Source: Rheinheimera sp. (GTDB taxonomy: Bacteria; Pseudomonadota; Gammaproteobacteria; Enterobacterales; Alteromonadaceae). From it: a stretch of DNA of 64,000 nt. Each line of letters opens with the position of its first letter. The first letter of the stretch is position 1. Under the pieces are notes generated by a model, which worked only from the letters and a program-made list of their open reading frames with translations, did no database searches and was not told the DNA's origin. Both the position numbers and the translations under genes were made by a program. Shown piece after piece: positions 1-8,345 of the stretch. The stretch is taken from assembly GCF_030690345.1 (NCBI RefSeq), contig NZ_JAUYGV010000009.1, positions 1 through 64,000 on the forward strand. The letters are read 5' to 3'.

Positions 1-27
1 TATTACACTTCCCGGATTTTAAGTCAA
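1..27 (-). promoter_or_regulatory. Probable rRNA-operon promoter, cut by window edge
   Basis: On the minus strand a TTGACT -35 hexamer (22-27) precedes an AT-rich element running into the first base of the window, where a -10 would fall. It is the most downstream of three stacked minus-strand promoters. The gene it serves lies off the left edge, so the rRNA assignment is inferred from the array and not seen. Confidence 0.4.
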
Positions 28-121
28 GCGTGACGAAGATTCTTTACTGCAAAAACTCTCGTCACACCCGACTTGTTTTCTCATTTCACCGCGTTAAACA
101 CCACCGTGAAGCGAGGGCGCC

Positions 122-149
122 ATTTTAGTGATTTAAGCGGGCCTGTCAA
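122..149 (-). promoter_or_regulatory. Strong sigma-70 promoter with GC-rich discriminator
   Basis: Minus strand: a perfect TTGACA -35 (144-149), a 16-base spacer and a TAAAAT -10 (122-127), followed by a GC-rich discriminator (GGCGCCC). Near-consensus boxes with such a discriminator are typical of stringently controlled stable-RNA promoters. It fires leftward, away from the RRM gene. Confidence 0.65.
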
Positions 150-229
150 GCGTCTTTTTGAAAGATTTTTGCAAACCGTCTTAACTCACCTGAGGCACCC
201 AAACTGCAGCACCCCGTGGCATGGCGCGC

Positions 230-257
230 ATTATAGGGCGTTTTTACATTGCTGCAA
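230..257 (-). promoter_or_regulatory. Upstream sigma-70 promoter with GCGCGCC discriminator
   Basis: Minus strand: TTGCAG -35 (252-257), a 16-base spacer and a perfect TATAAT -10 (230-235), followed by GCGCGCC. The area upstream (about 260-420) is rich in A/T tracts, as UP elements and Fis regions are. With the promoters at 122-149 and 1-27 it forms an array resembling P1/P2 of a ribosomal RNA operon. The stretch 1-444 otherwise holds no gene I can support. Confidence 0.6.
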
Positions 258-450
258 GCGGTTATTTGCTAAAAATACGCTTTTGCCTGTTGTTTGCTTA
301 CTAAATGGGCTTTTTGCATGTTTTAGCAACAAAACAACTGCAAACAAGCTGCGGTTTATGGTTGCGGTTTATTACCTAACCGCTAAGATAAGGCTGCTTT
401 ATCTTATTAAAGCATTCCGATAAATAGAACTAAGTGCTTAGGATATGATT

Positions 451-942
451 ATGTTACCCACTTTACGTGCTTCTTTGCCGTATACACTGGCATTAGCGGT
501 GTTGGCTTATCTTGGCTTTGCCTTTCTTCCTGTGCTGGGGTTTGCTCAGGAAATTTTCGTGGTGATAGGTGTGTTAGCGGCCGGCATACTGGTGCCGGTG
601 CTAGTAGATGTGAAAGACCGTGCCGGTGCAGCTTCTTCAACTGCGCCTTTAGCTGTGACTGACTATAAAGGTGATACGACTACCTTATATGTAGGTAACT
701 TGCCTTATCGTGCCAACGAAGATGCCGTGAAAGAGTTATTCCAGCGTTTTGGTGTTGTAGTTAATGTACGTTTGATGAAAGACCGGCAAACAGGTCGGCG
801 TCGTGGTTTTGGTTTTGTTGAAGTGGCCGCGAAAGACGGCAACAAGATGATCCAAAAGTTAAATGACTTTAATTTCCAGGAACGCACATTAAAAGTGCGC
901 GAAGCCAAAGAACGTCAGGATACTGACGATGCTGAAGAGTAG
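451..942 (+). CDS. RRM RNA-binding protein with N-terminal membrane hairpin
   Basis: A 163-residue protein with two hydrophobic stretches at about 8-30 and 34-54, then a linker and one RNA recognition motif. RNP2 (LYVGNL, about 79-84) and RNP1 (RGFGFVEV, about 118-125) are both intact with their aromatic residues, and the tail is acidic. Small bacterial RRM proteins bind single-stranded RNA and are often cold-inducible; here the domain appears tethered to the inner membrane with the RRM in the cytoplasm. The second ATG is chosen because TTAGGA lies seven bases before it, while the ATG two codons upstream has no room for a ribosome site. Function unproven. Confidence 0.8.
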   Translation: MLPTLRASLPYTLALAVLAYLGFAFLPVLGFAQEIFVVIGVLAAGILVPVLVDVKDRAGAASSTAPLAVTDYKGDTTTLYVGNLPYRANEDAVKELFQRFGVVVNVRLMKDRQTGRRRGFGFVEVAAKDGNKMIQKLNDFNFQERTLKVREAKERQDTDDAEE

Positions 943-958
943 GCGTTAGTATTTATAT

Positions 959-984
959 AAGGGAAGCATTGGCTTCCCTTTTTT
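959..984 (+). terminator. Intrinsic terminator of the RRM gene
   Basis: GGGAAGC (961-967) pairs with GCTTCCC (972-978) around a four-base loop. Flanking AA/TT pairs lengthen the stem and a run of T follows. Confidence 0.85.
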
Positions 985-1072
985 AACGGTAATTATCAGC
1001 CGGTGGATATTCGTGGTTGGCTCAAACTGTGCTGTGCTTTAAAATAGCCGTTTTAGTTAAGCAGAGCGACAA

Positions 1073-2170
1073 ATGAGCGTAGGTCAGGTTTTCCCCGAGC
1101 AATATTCACAGCAACTTGAAGACAAGGTTGCCGCTGTACAGCAACTGCTGGCAGACTTTAATGCCCCCAAAGCAGAGGTTTTCCGCTCTGAACCCGCTCA
1201 CTACCGTTTACGTGCTGAGTTTCGGATTTGGCATAACGGCGATGATATTTATCATGCTATGTTTGACTCTCAAACCCGCGACAAAGTACGCATTGACTAT
1301 TTTCCGGTAGCTTGTCGCACCATTGCCGACTTTATGCCGCAGTTACTGGAAAACATTCAGTTTAATCACGAGCTACGCTACAAGCTGTATCAGGTAGATT
1401 ATCTGGCAACCTTGTCCGGCGAACTGCTGGTGTCGCTGATTTATAAACGGCCGTTAACAAACAGTTGGCTGGAGCAGGCGAAGCAACTTACCGATACGCT
1501 GGCCGGACAATATAAGGTGAAGTTTATCGGCCGCTCGCGTAAGCAAAAGCTGATGGTAAGCAACGACTATGTGACTGAGCAATTTGAGTTGGATGGACAA
1601 CAGTTGCAGTATCAGCAGGTGGAAGGCAGCTTTACTCAGCCCAATGGTGAAGTAAACCGCCATATGCTGGGCTGGGCGAAAAAGGTAGCACAGCAGCTGT
1701 CGGGCGACTTACTGGAGCTGTATTGCGGTAACGGTAATTTCTCTGTCGCCCTTGCGCCGTGTTTTAGCCAGGTTGTGGCCACCGAGATTTCCCGCACTTC
1801 AATCAAATCAGCGCAATACAATACAGAGCTGAATAACGTCGACAATTTACAGGTACTGCAAATGTCTGCGGAGGATGTGGCAGCCGCACTGCAGCAAGGC
1901 ACTAAACTGAAGCAACTGGATTTGGCGGATATGCAGTTAAATACTGTGCTGGTCGACCCTCCGCGCGCAGGTCTGGACACTGGCACCGAACAGCTGGTAA
2001 GCCGCTTTAACGATATTATTTATATCTCCTGCAACCCGCAAACTCTGGCGCAGAACTTACAGGCCCTGACTAAAACACACGATGTGGTGCAACTGGCGGT
2101 GTTTGATCAGTTCCCTTACACCCACCATATAGAAAGCGGAGTTTGGCTGCGAAAACGCCAAAGCCCGTAA
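1073..2170 (+). CDS. trmA: tRNA (uracil-5-)-methyltransferase TrmA
   Basis: SAM-dependent enzyme that makes 5-methyluridine at position 54 of the tRNA T-loop. The 365 residues match the usual TrmA length of about 366. The C-terminal half holds the methyltransferase fold: the SAM-binding loop ELYCGNGNFS (about 217-226), VDPPRAGLD (about 299-307), and ISCNPQTL (about 325-332) with the nucleophilic cysteine that attacks C6 of uracil. It lacks the Fe-S cluster cysteines of RlmD/RlmC relatives, which favours TrmA. It is separated from the RRM gene by a terminator and is convergent with fabR, ending eight bases from it. Confidence 0.95.
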   Translation: MSVGQVFPEQYSQQLEDKVAAVQQLLADFNAPKAEVFRSEPAHYRLRAEFRIWHNGDDIYHAMFDSQTRDKVRIDYFPVACRTIADFMPQLLENIQFNHELRYKLYQVDYLATLSGELLVSLIYKRPLTNSWLEQAKQLTDTLAGQYKVKFIGRSRKQKLMVSNDYVTEQFELDGQQLQYQQVEGSFTQPNGEVNRHMLGWAKKVAQQLSGDLLELYCGNGNFSVALAPCFSQVVATEISRTSIKSAQYNTELNNVDNLQVLQMSAEDVAAALQQGTKLKQLDLADMQLNTVLVDPPRAGLDTGTEQLVSRFNDIIYISCNPQTLAQNLQALTKTHDVVQLAVFDQFPYTHHIESGVWLRKRQSP

Positions 2171-2178
2171 CATTAACG

Positions 2179-2787
2179 TCAGCCTTTAGGTTTGCGGCCA
2201 TAACCGGCCGCGCCATGCGCCAACCAGCGCAGTTGCGTAATGGTGCGGCTGGTTAAATAACCGTACTGCTCCGGTGGCGCATCCAGCGCATCTGCCCCGG
2301 TATGAAACACTAATATCACCATCGCTTCTGCCTGCGCCCTGGCCAGCTCGTCCGGGCAAGTGGTTTCTTTACGTAAATACTCGGCTAATTCGGCAACAAA
2401 ATGCTGAATTTCACGTGCTACGGCACTTCGGAATGCTGCCGATGTACCGGAGCGCTCACGCAGCAATAAACGAAACACGTTGCTGTTGCCGGTAACAAAT
2501 TCCATAAAGGTCTCAATCGACGTGCGGATCACACTGCCGTTTTTCTCAATACGTTGTCGCGCCTGCCGCATTAACTGGCGCAGCATTAAACCTGCTTCAT
2601 CAACTAAAGTCAGCCCCAACTCATCCATATCGGCAAAGTGGCGATAGAACGACGTTGGCGCTATACCCGCTTCACGCGCCACCTCACGTAAGCTTAAGCT
2701 GGCAAAGCTTTTATCTGCGCTTAGTTGGGAAAAAGCCGCATTGATAATGGCACGGCGGGTTCGCTCTTTCTGCTCGGCTCTTGACAC
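2179..2787 (-). CDS. fabR: TetR-family repressor FabR
   Basis: A 202-residue TetR regulator. The N-terminal helix-turn-helix (about 27-47, [18 protein letters not shown]) and the segment [16 protein letters not shown] are nearly identical to E. coli FabR as I recall it. FabR senses the ratio of unsaturated to saturated acyl-ACP/CoA and represses unsaturated fatty acid genes. It is divergent from a fatty acyl desaturase gene and the 98-base gap contains a palindrome over the desaturase promoter, so this gene is its likely regulator. The C-terminal tail differs from E. coli, which is normal for the ligand domain. Confidence 0.92.
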   Translation of the reverse strand: MSRAEQKERTRRAIINAAFSQLSADKSFASLSLREVAREAGIAPTSFYRHFADMDELGLTLVDEAGLMLRQLMRQARQRIEKNGSVIRTSIETFMEFVTGNSNVFRLLLRERSGTSAAFRSAVAREIQHFVAELAEYLRKETTCPDELARAQAEAMVILVFHTGADALDAPPEQYGYLTSRTITQLRWLAHGAAGYGRKPKG

Positions 2788-2826
2788 AAATTCCCCTTTA
2801 TTCCGCGAAAAGCACTATTTTATACC

Positions 2827-2854
2827 TTGACCCCGGGGTTATGACCAGTAGAAT
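2827..2854 (+). promoter_or_regulatory. Desaturase promoter with overlapping palindrome
   Basis: TTGACC (2827-2832), a 16-base spacer and TAGAAT (2849-2854) form a good sigma-70 promoter 32 bases before the desaturase ATG. A perfect ten-base palindrome ACCCCGGGGT (2830-2839) overlaps the -35. It is a candidate operator for the divergent FabR-type repressor, although its core does not match the E. coli FabR site I remember. Confidence 0.55.
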
Positions 2855-2885
2855 GAGCGAACAGTTGTAAGCTAAGCGGCCTTTT

Positions 2886-4004
2886 ATGAAGCAAGCACCG
2901 ATTATCTGGACCAACGTCCTGCTATTTTCCATCACCACTTTGGTTGCCGCCATCGGCGTGCCTTGGTATGCCTTAACGGTTGGTTTTGGCTGGTCTGAAA
3001 TTATAGCCACTATTATATGCTTAGGTTACTGCGGTATGTCTATAACTGCCGGTTATCACCGTTTATGGGCGCATAAAACCTACGATGCACATCCGTTTTT
3101 ACAATGGGTTTTCGCTATCGGCGGTGCTTTTGCCTTGCAAAATAGCGCACTGCACTGGTCTGCCGATCACCGGGCGCATCATCGTCATGTAGACAACAAT
3201 GATAAAGACCCTTACTCCGCCGGCCGCGGTTTCTGGTACAGCCACATGGGTTGGATGCTGCGTGACTATCCCGGCGTCGAGAAACCGGATTATAACAATT
3301 GTCGCGATCTGCAAAAAAATCACATTGTGATGTGGCAACACCGAAACTATTTGTTGCTGACCATCGCCGCTAACTTTGGTATTCCGCTGTTACTGGGTAT
3401 TATCAGTGGCAACATTATCGGCATGTTACTGTCTGCGGGCGTATTGCGCTTAGTATTGAGCCATCATTTTACTTTCTTTATTAACTCGCTGGCTCATATC
3501 TGGGGTAAGCAACCTTATACTGATCAGAATTCAGCACGTGACAACGGTGTGCTGGCTTTTCTGACCTACGGTGAGGGTTACCATAACTTCCACCATATTT
3601 TTGAATCTGATTATCGCAACGGTATTAAGTGGTATCAGTTTGACCCGACTAAATGGTTTATTAAAACCGCTTCCTGGCTTGGATTAACCCAAAACTTGCG
3701 CGTGGTGCCGGAAGAGCGCATAGCTCAAGCCAAGGCGAAAATGCAGTTACAACGCGCTATTGCAAAGGTAAAACTCAGGCCCAATGCCGACCAGCTGTTA
3801 CAGCTGCTGGAGCATGAATACGAATTGTTGCTGGCCAGAATGCAGGACTACTATCAACTGAAAAAACAGCTGTTACTGCAACGTAAAGACAAACTGGTTG
3901 CGCAATACCAGGCGGTAGACTTTAAACAACGTTATGGCGAGTTCAAACAACATCTGCAACAACAGCAACAACATTGGCAACGGCTGGTAACAGCGGTCAG
4001 TTGA
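2886..4004 (+). CDS. Membrane fatty acyl-CoA desaturase (delta-9 type)
   Basis: A 372-residue di-iron desaturase that inserts a cis double bond into saturated acyl chains, using oxygen and electrons. The three histidine boxes are present: HRLWAH (about 58-63), HRAHH (about 95-99) and HNFHH (about 235-239). They are set among four hydrophobic segments at about 8-28, 34-54, 157-175 and 178-198. The last 70 residues are a charged, glutamine-rich coiled-coil-like tail. FabR-type repression is suggested by the divergent fabR and the palindrome over the promoter. It gives the cell an oxygen-dependent route to unsaturated lipids. Confidence 0.92.
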   Translation: MKQAPIIWTNVLLFSITTLVAAIGVPWYALTVGFGWSEIIATIICLGYCGMSITAGYHRLWAHKTYDAHPFLQWVFAIGGAFALQNSALHWSADHRAHHRHVDNNDKDPYSAGRGFWYSHMGWMLRDYPGVEKPDYNNCRDLQKNHIVMWQHRNYLLLTIAANFGIPLLLGIISGNIIGMLLSAGVLRLVLSHHFTFFINSLAHIWGKQPYTDQNSARDNGVLAFLTYGEGYHNFHHIFESDYRNGIKWYQFDPTKWFIKTASWLGLTQNLRVVPEERIAQAKAKMQLQRAIAKVKLRPNADQLLQLLEHEYELLLARMQDYYQLKKQLLLQRKDKLVAQYQAVDFKQRYGEFKQHLQQQQQHWQRLVTAVS

Positions 4005-4007
4005 CAG

Positions 4008-4033
4008 AAAAAGAGACTTCGGTCTCTTTTTTT
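4008..4033 (+). terminator. Intrinsic terminator with TTCG tetraloop
   Basis: AGAGAC (4012-4017) and GTCTCT (4022-4027) close a TTCG loop. A-rich and T-rich flanks extend the stem and give a seven-base T tract just after the desaturase stop. Confidence 0.9.
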
Positions 4034-4090
4034 GTGCCCAAGACCTGATATGCTCAAGTTTAACTTCGCCAAATCAGTGAGATAAACCGC

Positions 4091-5515
4091 GTGAGTACAA
4101 AGAAAGCCTCAGCTAAAAAAGCCAGTTTTGATTTTGATGCCATTGTTATCGGTACCGGCCCCGGCGGTGAAGGTGCAGCCATGTACCTGGCAAAAAGCGG
4201 GCTTAAGGTTGCGGCGATTGAACGTTATCAATCGGTTGGTGGTGGCTGTACCCATTGGGGTACTATCCCGTCTAAAGCACTGCGGCATTCAGTCAGCCGG
4301 TTAATTGAGTTTAACGAAAATCCGTTATTTCAGTTAGATGAGCAGCATACCAAACTGACATTCTCACAAATCCTGAAACACGCCGCCGGCGTGATCCGCA
4401 AGCAAGTGCGGCTCAGAACCGGTTTCTACGACCGCAATCAGGTAAAAATATACCAGGGTGAAGCGCGTTTTATCGACAACCACCGGCTCAGTGTCAGCAG
4501 TGATGACGGCAGTTGTTTTGAGCTCAGTGCTAAAACCATCGTTATTGCTACCGGCTCACGCCCATACCGGCCGGCTGACGTAGATTTCAGCCACAGCCGC
4601 ATTTATGACTCAGACACCATCTTGTCACTGGCACATGATCCTAAGCACATTATTATTTATGGTGCCGGCGTTATCGGCTGCGAATATGCGTCTATCTTCC
4701 GTGGCTTGGGGGTGCGGGTTGATCTGGTCAATACCCGCGATCGCTTGTTGTCTTTTATGGATGCCGAAATTTCTGACTCGTTAAGTTACCACTTTTGGAA
4801 TTCCGGTATGACGATTCGCCACGGCGAGGAGTTTGACCGGATTGAAGGCACAGATGACGGTGTAGTACTGCACTTAAAGTCCGGCAAGAAAATGAAAGCT
4901 GATTGTTTTTTGTTTGCCAATGGCCGTACCGGTAATACTGATATGCTGAGTCTGGCCGGCATAGGTCTGGAAGCGGACAGCCGGGGCCTGGTAAAGGTAA
5001 ATAAGCAATACCAAACCAGCGTCGACAATATCTATGCCGTTGGTGATGTGATTGGTTACCCAAGCCTGGCAAGCGCCGCTTATGACCAAGGCCGTCTCGC
5101 CGGTGAAGCCATTATTAAAGGGAACCTTGACGGCCATTTGATCGCTGACATTCCGGCCGGCATCTATACCATTCCGGAAATGAGCTCCGTCGGTAAAACC
5201 GAGCAGGAGCTGACCGCAGCCAAAATCCCCTACGAAGTAGGCCGCGCCCAGTTTAAACATTTAGCCCGCGCGCAAATTGCTAACACCAATGTTGGCAGCT
5301 TAAAACTGTTGTTCCATCGCGACACCCTGGAAATACTGGGTATTCACTGTTTTGGCGAGCGTGCGGCAGAAATTGTGCATATCGGCCAGGCGATTATGAT
5401 GCAAAAGAATGGCGGTAACACGCTGGAATATTTCGTCCATACCACCTTTAACTATCCTACGATGGCAGAGGCATACCGGGTGGCAGCGTTAAATGGTTTG
5501 AACCGGTTATTTTAA
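4091..5515 (+). CDS. sthA: Soluble pyridine nucleotide transhydrogenase SthA
   Basis: FAD enzyme that moves reducing equivalents between NADPH and NAD+ in the cytoplasm. The 474 residues match the family (about 466). FAD-binding [10 protein letters not shown] lies at about 22-31 and a second Rossmann motif [11 protein letters not shown] at about 193-203. The segment [15 protein letters not shown] occupies the place of the redox disulfide of dihydrolipoamide dehydrogenases but keeps only one cysteine, as is characteristic of SthA. A C-terminal dimerisation domain follows. The start is GTG, and the N-terminus has a short lysine/alanine-rich extension. It stands alone, with an AT-rich gap after it. 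Confidence 0.95.
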   Translation: MSTKKASAKKASFDFDAIVIGTGPGGEGAAMYLAKSGLKVAAIERYQSVGGGCTHWGTIPSKALRHSVSRLIEFNENPLFQLDEQHTKLTFSQILKHAAGVIRKQVRLRTGFYDRNQVKIYQGEARFIDNHRLSVSSDDGSCFELSAKTIVIATGSRPYRPADVDFSHSRIYDSDTILSLAHDPKHIIIYGAGVIGCEYASIFRGLGVRVDLVNTRDRLLSFMDAEISDSLSYHFWNSGMTIRHGEEFDRIEGTDDGVVLHLKSGKKMKADCFLFANGRTGNTDMLSLAGIGLEADSRGLVKVNKQYQTSVDNIYAVGDVIGYPSLASAAYDQGRLAGEAIIKGNLDGHLIADIPAGIYTIPEMSSVGKTEQELTAAKIPYEVGRAQFKHLARAQIANTNVGSLKLLFHRDTLEILGIHCFGERAAEIVHIGQAIMMQKNGGNTLEYFVHTTFNYPTMAEAYRVAALNGLNRLF

Positions 5516-5641
5516 GTTAAAACATTGAAATATATCAGTATATTTTCATTGCAATAATGCTGATATTTAATTTTGTTTTGCCTGATAAATCGTTGTAAAC
5601 TCAAATGCATAATAATTAAATAAACAGTGTGGTGGAGTTTT

Positions 5642-7006
5642 ATGGTACAGCTTCGGTATGGTTTGGGGTTGCTTTGGTTGGCGCTGTCATGGCAAGCGCA
5701 GGCCGATTTTCCAACGGCTAAAGCGTTATTTGATAAGCAGGAATATGCGCTGGCTAAACCGCAGTTGGAAACACTGGCCGAGCTCGGTCATCTGGAAGCG
5801 CAGTTTTTGTTATCGCGTATGTACGCAGAAGGCCTGGGTGTTGACCCTGATATGAATCTTGCTTATGCCTGGACCCTGATTAGCCGCGAGCGCGAGCATC
5901 CGCTGGCAGACAAACAATACCGTGCTTTGCGTACTAAGCTGGAATCAAGACGGGAGGGTAAAGAAGTTTATACAGCGTTGAATAACGAATTTGGTAAAGC
6001 TGCTCTGGCTGCAAACCTTTATCCTACCGCAAACCGCTACGTCAGTAACGACATCAGAGCTAAAGCATTAAGTACGCCGGAACCTGAATATCCCGCTTAT
6101 TTTGAACGTTCCGGCGTATCAGCCTGGGCGGTGGTGCATTATGATATTATCGAAGATGGCAGCGTAGAGAATGCTAATGTAGTAGCATCTTTTCCCATCG
6201 ATGGTATCAACGATTACGTATTAGAAGCTTTAAAGAATTGGCGTTTTGAGCCACCAAAAGATTTGTACGGTGAGCCAATGCGGCTGGAAATGCAGTCGCG
6301 CACTTTTCAGATCAAATCTTCCGCCGGTACTCAAGCCAGAAAGTTTCAGCGCGACAATCAGGAATACCTTGATGCGATACTGGCCGCGGCAAAAGCGGAG
6401 TCCGCCAAATACCAGTATCTGTACGCCGTGTTGGCCGAGAATAATATTGTAAAAGATCCAGCCCCGCTAAACTGGTACATGCAAGCTGCGATAAACAGCT
6501 ATCAACCGGCTCAGTACCGCTTAGCCCAATGCCTCGTTACCGGCAATGGCTGTGACCGCGACCCCAGCAAAGCCATAAACTGGCTGGGTATCTCCGCTGA
6601 TGGCGGCGACGCTCGCGCAGCCTACTTACTGGCACAGGAACTACTGGATAGCAATAATGTTAACTATGACCCGCACAAAGCGGCAGCTTATTTGGAAATC
6701 GCCGCATTAAAAGAATATATGCCGGCAATAACCGAGTACGCAGCCTTGTTGGCAATGTCTGACGACCCTACACTGCATGATCCGCAAAAGGCCATCCGGC
6801 TGGCAGAGCAAGGCCGCACTATAGACGCCAACAACCCAAATCTGTTGTCTACGCTGGGTGTGGCTTTTATTGAGCTTGGCCAGCAAAGCCGCGGAGAGTC
6901 TATGTTACGCCAGGCTGTGGAACAAGCTAAAGCACGCAATTGGACCATTACTAATTTTGAAGACTTGTTAGCGGATTATCAAACAGCAGCTGCAGGTTCC
7001 AACTAA
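5642..7006 (+). CDS. Secreted Sel1-repeat protein with TonB C-terminal-like domain
   Basis: A 454-residue exported protein. A signal peptide (about 1-22, ending AQA) is followed by TPR/Sel1-like helices (about 25-80). A TonB C-terminal-like module at about 145-215 includes DYVLEALKNWRFEPP. Further Sel1/TPR repeats fill about 255-440. The combination suggests a periplasmic adaptor that binds a partner through its repeats; no enzymatic motif is visible. The ATG at 5642 is preferred over an upstream in-frame GTG because GGTGGAG stands five bases before it. Convergent with hemE across a strong hairpin. Confidence 0.75.
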   Translation: MVQLRYGLGLLWLALSWQAQADFPTAKALFDKQEYALAKPQLETLAELGHLEAQFLLSRMYAEGLGVDPDMNLAYAWTLISREREHPLADKQYRALRTKLESRREGKEVYTALNNEFGKAALAANLYPTANRYVSNDIRAKALSTPEPEYPAYFERSGVSAWAVVHYDIIEDGSVENANVVASFPIDGINDYVLEALKNWRFEPPKDLYGEPMRLEMQSRTFQIKSSAGTQARKFQRDNQEYLDAILAAAKAESAKYQYLYAVLAENNIVKDPAPLNWYMQAAINSYQPAQYRLAQCLVTGNGCDRDPSKAINWLGISADGGDARAAYLLAQELLDSNNVNYDPHKAAAYLEIAALKEYMPAITEYAALLAMSDDPTLHDPQKAIRLAEQGRTIDANNPNLLSTLGVAFIELGQQSRGESMLRQAVEQAKARNWTITNFEDLLADYQTAAAGSN

Positions 7007-7008
7007 GT

Positions 7009-7032
7009 CTCCCCGGCCTGGCGGCCGGGGAG
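7009..7032. terminator. Symmetric GC-rich hairpin between convergent genes
   Basis: CTCCCCGGCC (7009-7018) pairs perfectly with GGCCGGGGAG (7023-7032) around a four-base loop. It sits three bases after one stop codon and ten before the hemE stop. Neither side has a long T tract, so it may stabilise 3' ends as much as terminate. Confidence 0.6.
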
Positions 7033-7041
7033 TTACATCAC

Positions 7042-8121
7042 TTACTCAGTAATGTCTGCATTCATATGATAGGTACGGCTAAAAGCATGTACCGCATCAA
7101 TAAATACACTGACACGTTCCGGGTCAACGTCCGGCGTAATACCATGGCCTAAGTTAAACACGTGACCGCTGCCCTGGCCAAAACCATCCAGTATCATCTG
7201 CACTTCCTGACGAATACGCTCAGGTGAACCCAGCAGAACAGACGGATCCATATTGCCCTGCAACGCCACTTTATCGCCAACACGGGCTTTGGCGTCACTA
7301 ATGTTAATGGTCCAGTCTAAGCCCAGCGCATCGCAGCCGGTGTTGGCAATCGTTTCCAGCCACATGCCGCCGTTTTTGGTAAACAGGGTTACCGGCACTT
7401 TCCGGCCGTCAGCCTCACGGGTTAAGCCGTTTACGATCTGCTGCATATAGCCTAACGAGAACTCCTGATAATCGCGCGGGGTTAATACACCACCCCAAGT
7501 ATCAAAAATCATAACAGACTGAGCCCCGGCAGCAATTTGCGCATTCAGATACAACACCACACTTTGCGCTAATTTATCCAGCAGCAGATGCAATGCCTCC
7601 GGCTCGCTAAACATCATCTTTTTGATGATACCGAACGTCTTGCTGCCGCCGCCTTCGACCATATAGGTTGCTAATGTCCACGGGCTGCCGGAGAAGCCAA
7701 TCAAGGGTACACTGCCGTTCAGTTCACGCCGGATAGTCCGCACGGCGTCCATCACGTAGCGTAGTTCCTGCTCCGGGTCCGGAATGGGTAGATTGGCAAT
7801 ATCAACAAAGTCGCGCAGTGGCCGTTGAAATTTAGGCCCTTCACCTTCACCGAAATATAAACCTAAGCCCATTGCATCCGGAATTGTCAAAATATCACTA
7901 AACAAAATCGCAGCATCTAATGCATAGCGGCGTAGTGGTTGTAGGGTTACTTCACATGCCAGCTCAGGGTTTTTGCACAGTGACATAAAGTCACCGGCTT
8001 GCGCACGGGTGGCGCGGTATTCAGGCAGATAACGCCCGGCCTGACGCATCATCCACACCGGCGTTCTGTCTACCGGCTGTTTTAATAAGGCCCTGAGGTA
8101 ACGATCATTTTGTAATTGCAT
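7042..8121 (-). CDS. hemE: Uroporphyrinogen decarboxylase HemE
   Basis: Converts uroporphyrinogen III to coproporphyrinogen III, the fifth step of heme synthesis, in the cytoplasm. The 359-residue product carries both family signatures: [16 protein letters not shown] near residue 20 and [16 protein letters not shown] near 145, plus the catalytic-loop [13 protein letters not shown]. The start was moved six codons downstream of the longest frame, to the ATG at 8121, to match the family N-terminus ([14 protein letters not shown]). In E. coli nudC and hemE are adjacent as well; here a candidate small RNA lies between them. Confidence 0.96.
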   Translation of the reverse strand: MQLQNDRYLRALLKQPVDRTPVWMMRQAGRYLPEYRATRAQAGDFMSLCKNPELACEVTLQPLRRYALDAAILFSDILTIPDAMGLGLYFGEGEGPKFQRPLRDFVDIANLPIPDPEQELRYVMDAVRTIRRELNGSVPLIGFSGSPWTLATYMVEGGGSKTFGIIKKMMFSEPEALHLLLDKLAQSVVLYLNAQIAAGAQSVMIFDTWGGVLTPRDYQEFSLGYMQQIVNGLTREADGRKVPVTLFTKNGGMWLETIANTGCDALGLDWTINISDAKARVGDKVALQGNMDPSVLLGSPERIRQEVQMILDGFGQGSGHVFNLGHGITPDVDPERVSVFIDAVHAFSRTYHMNADITE

Positions 8122-8225
8122 GCTGTATCCGCCATTCACTCGATTGGTGCCATTTTAGCATTGTGTGGCGGCAGCGACTATGTTTTCACGGTAAATGCTG
8201 TGTTCAGGTTTTTTCAGGCCAATGC

Positions 8226-8254
8226 TTGCCATCAAACCGGGCATCTGCTATAAC
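8226..8254 (+). promoter_or_regulatory. Orphan sigma-70 promoter in the hemE-nudC gap
   Basis: TTGCCA (8226-8231), a 17-base spacer and TATAAC (8249-8254), pointing rightward where no plus-strand protein gene starts before rsd at 9282. It is correctly placed for the candidate RNA at 8261-8345. Confidence 0.5.
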
Positions 8255-8260
8255 ATTGCT

Positions 8261-8345
8261 GCGCTAGTGAAGAATAACAAGAAAGAAGCCCGTTCCAACG
8301 GGACCACGCGAAAAATTTAGTTAAGCCACTTTATGTGGCTTTTTT
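8261..8345 (+). ncRNA. Candidate small RNA of about 85 bases
   Basis: Between divergent hemE and the 3' end of nudC, a promoter-like element is followed at normal distance by a short non-coding stretch. It contains a hairpin (CCCGT 8289-8293 with ACGGG 8298-8302), an A-rich single-stranded segment, and a typical intrinsic terminator (AAGCCAC 8323-8329, GTGGCTT 8335-8341, then T). The terminator overlaps the last codons of nudC on the other strand, so the hairpin could also just terminate nudC. I do not recognise the RNA; no open frame with a ribosome site is visible. Confidence 0.4.

Noticed and set aside
73..423. Plus-strand open frame of 116 codons
   Set aside because: It runs antisense through two near-consensus minus-strand promoters, has no ribosome site and a basic, domain-free translation.
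4755..5260. Several minus-strand frames within sthA
   Set aside because: They are antisense to an intact, conserved gene and have no recognisable product.
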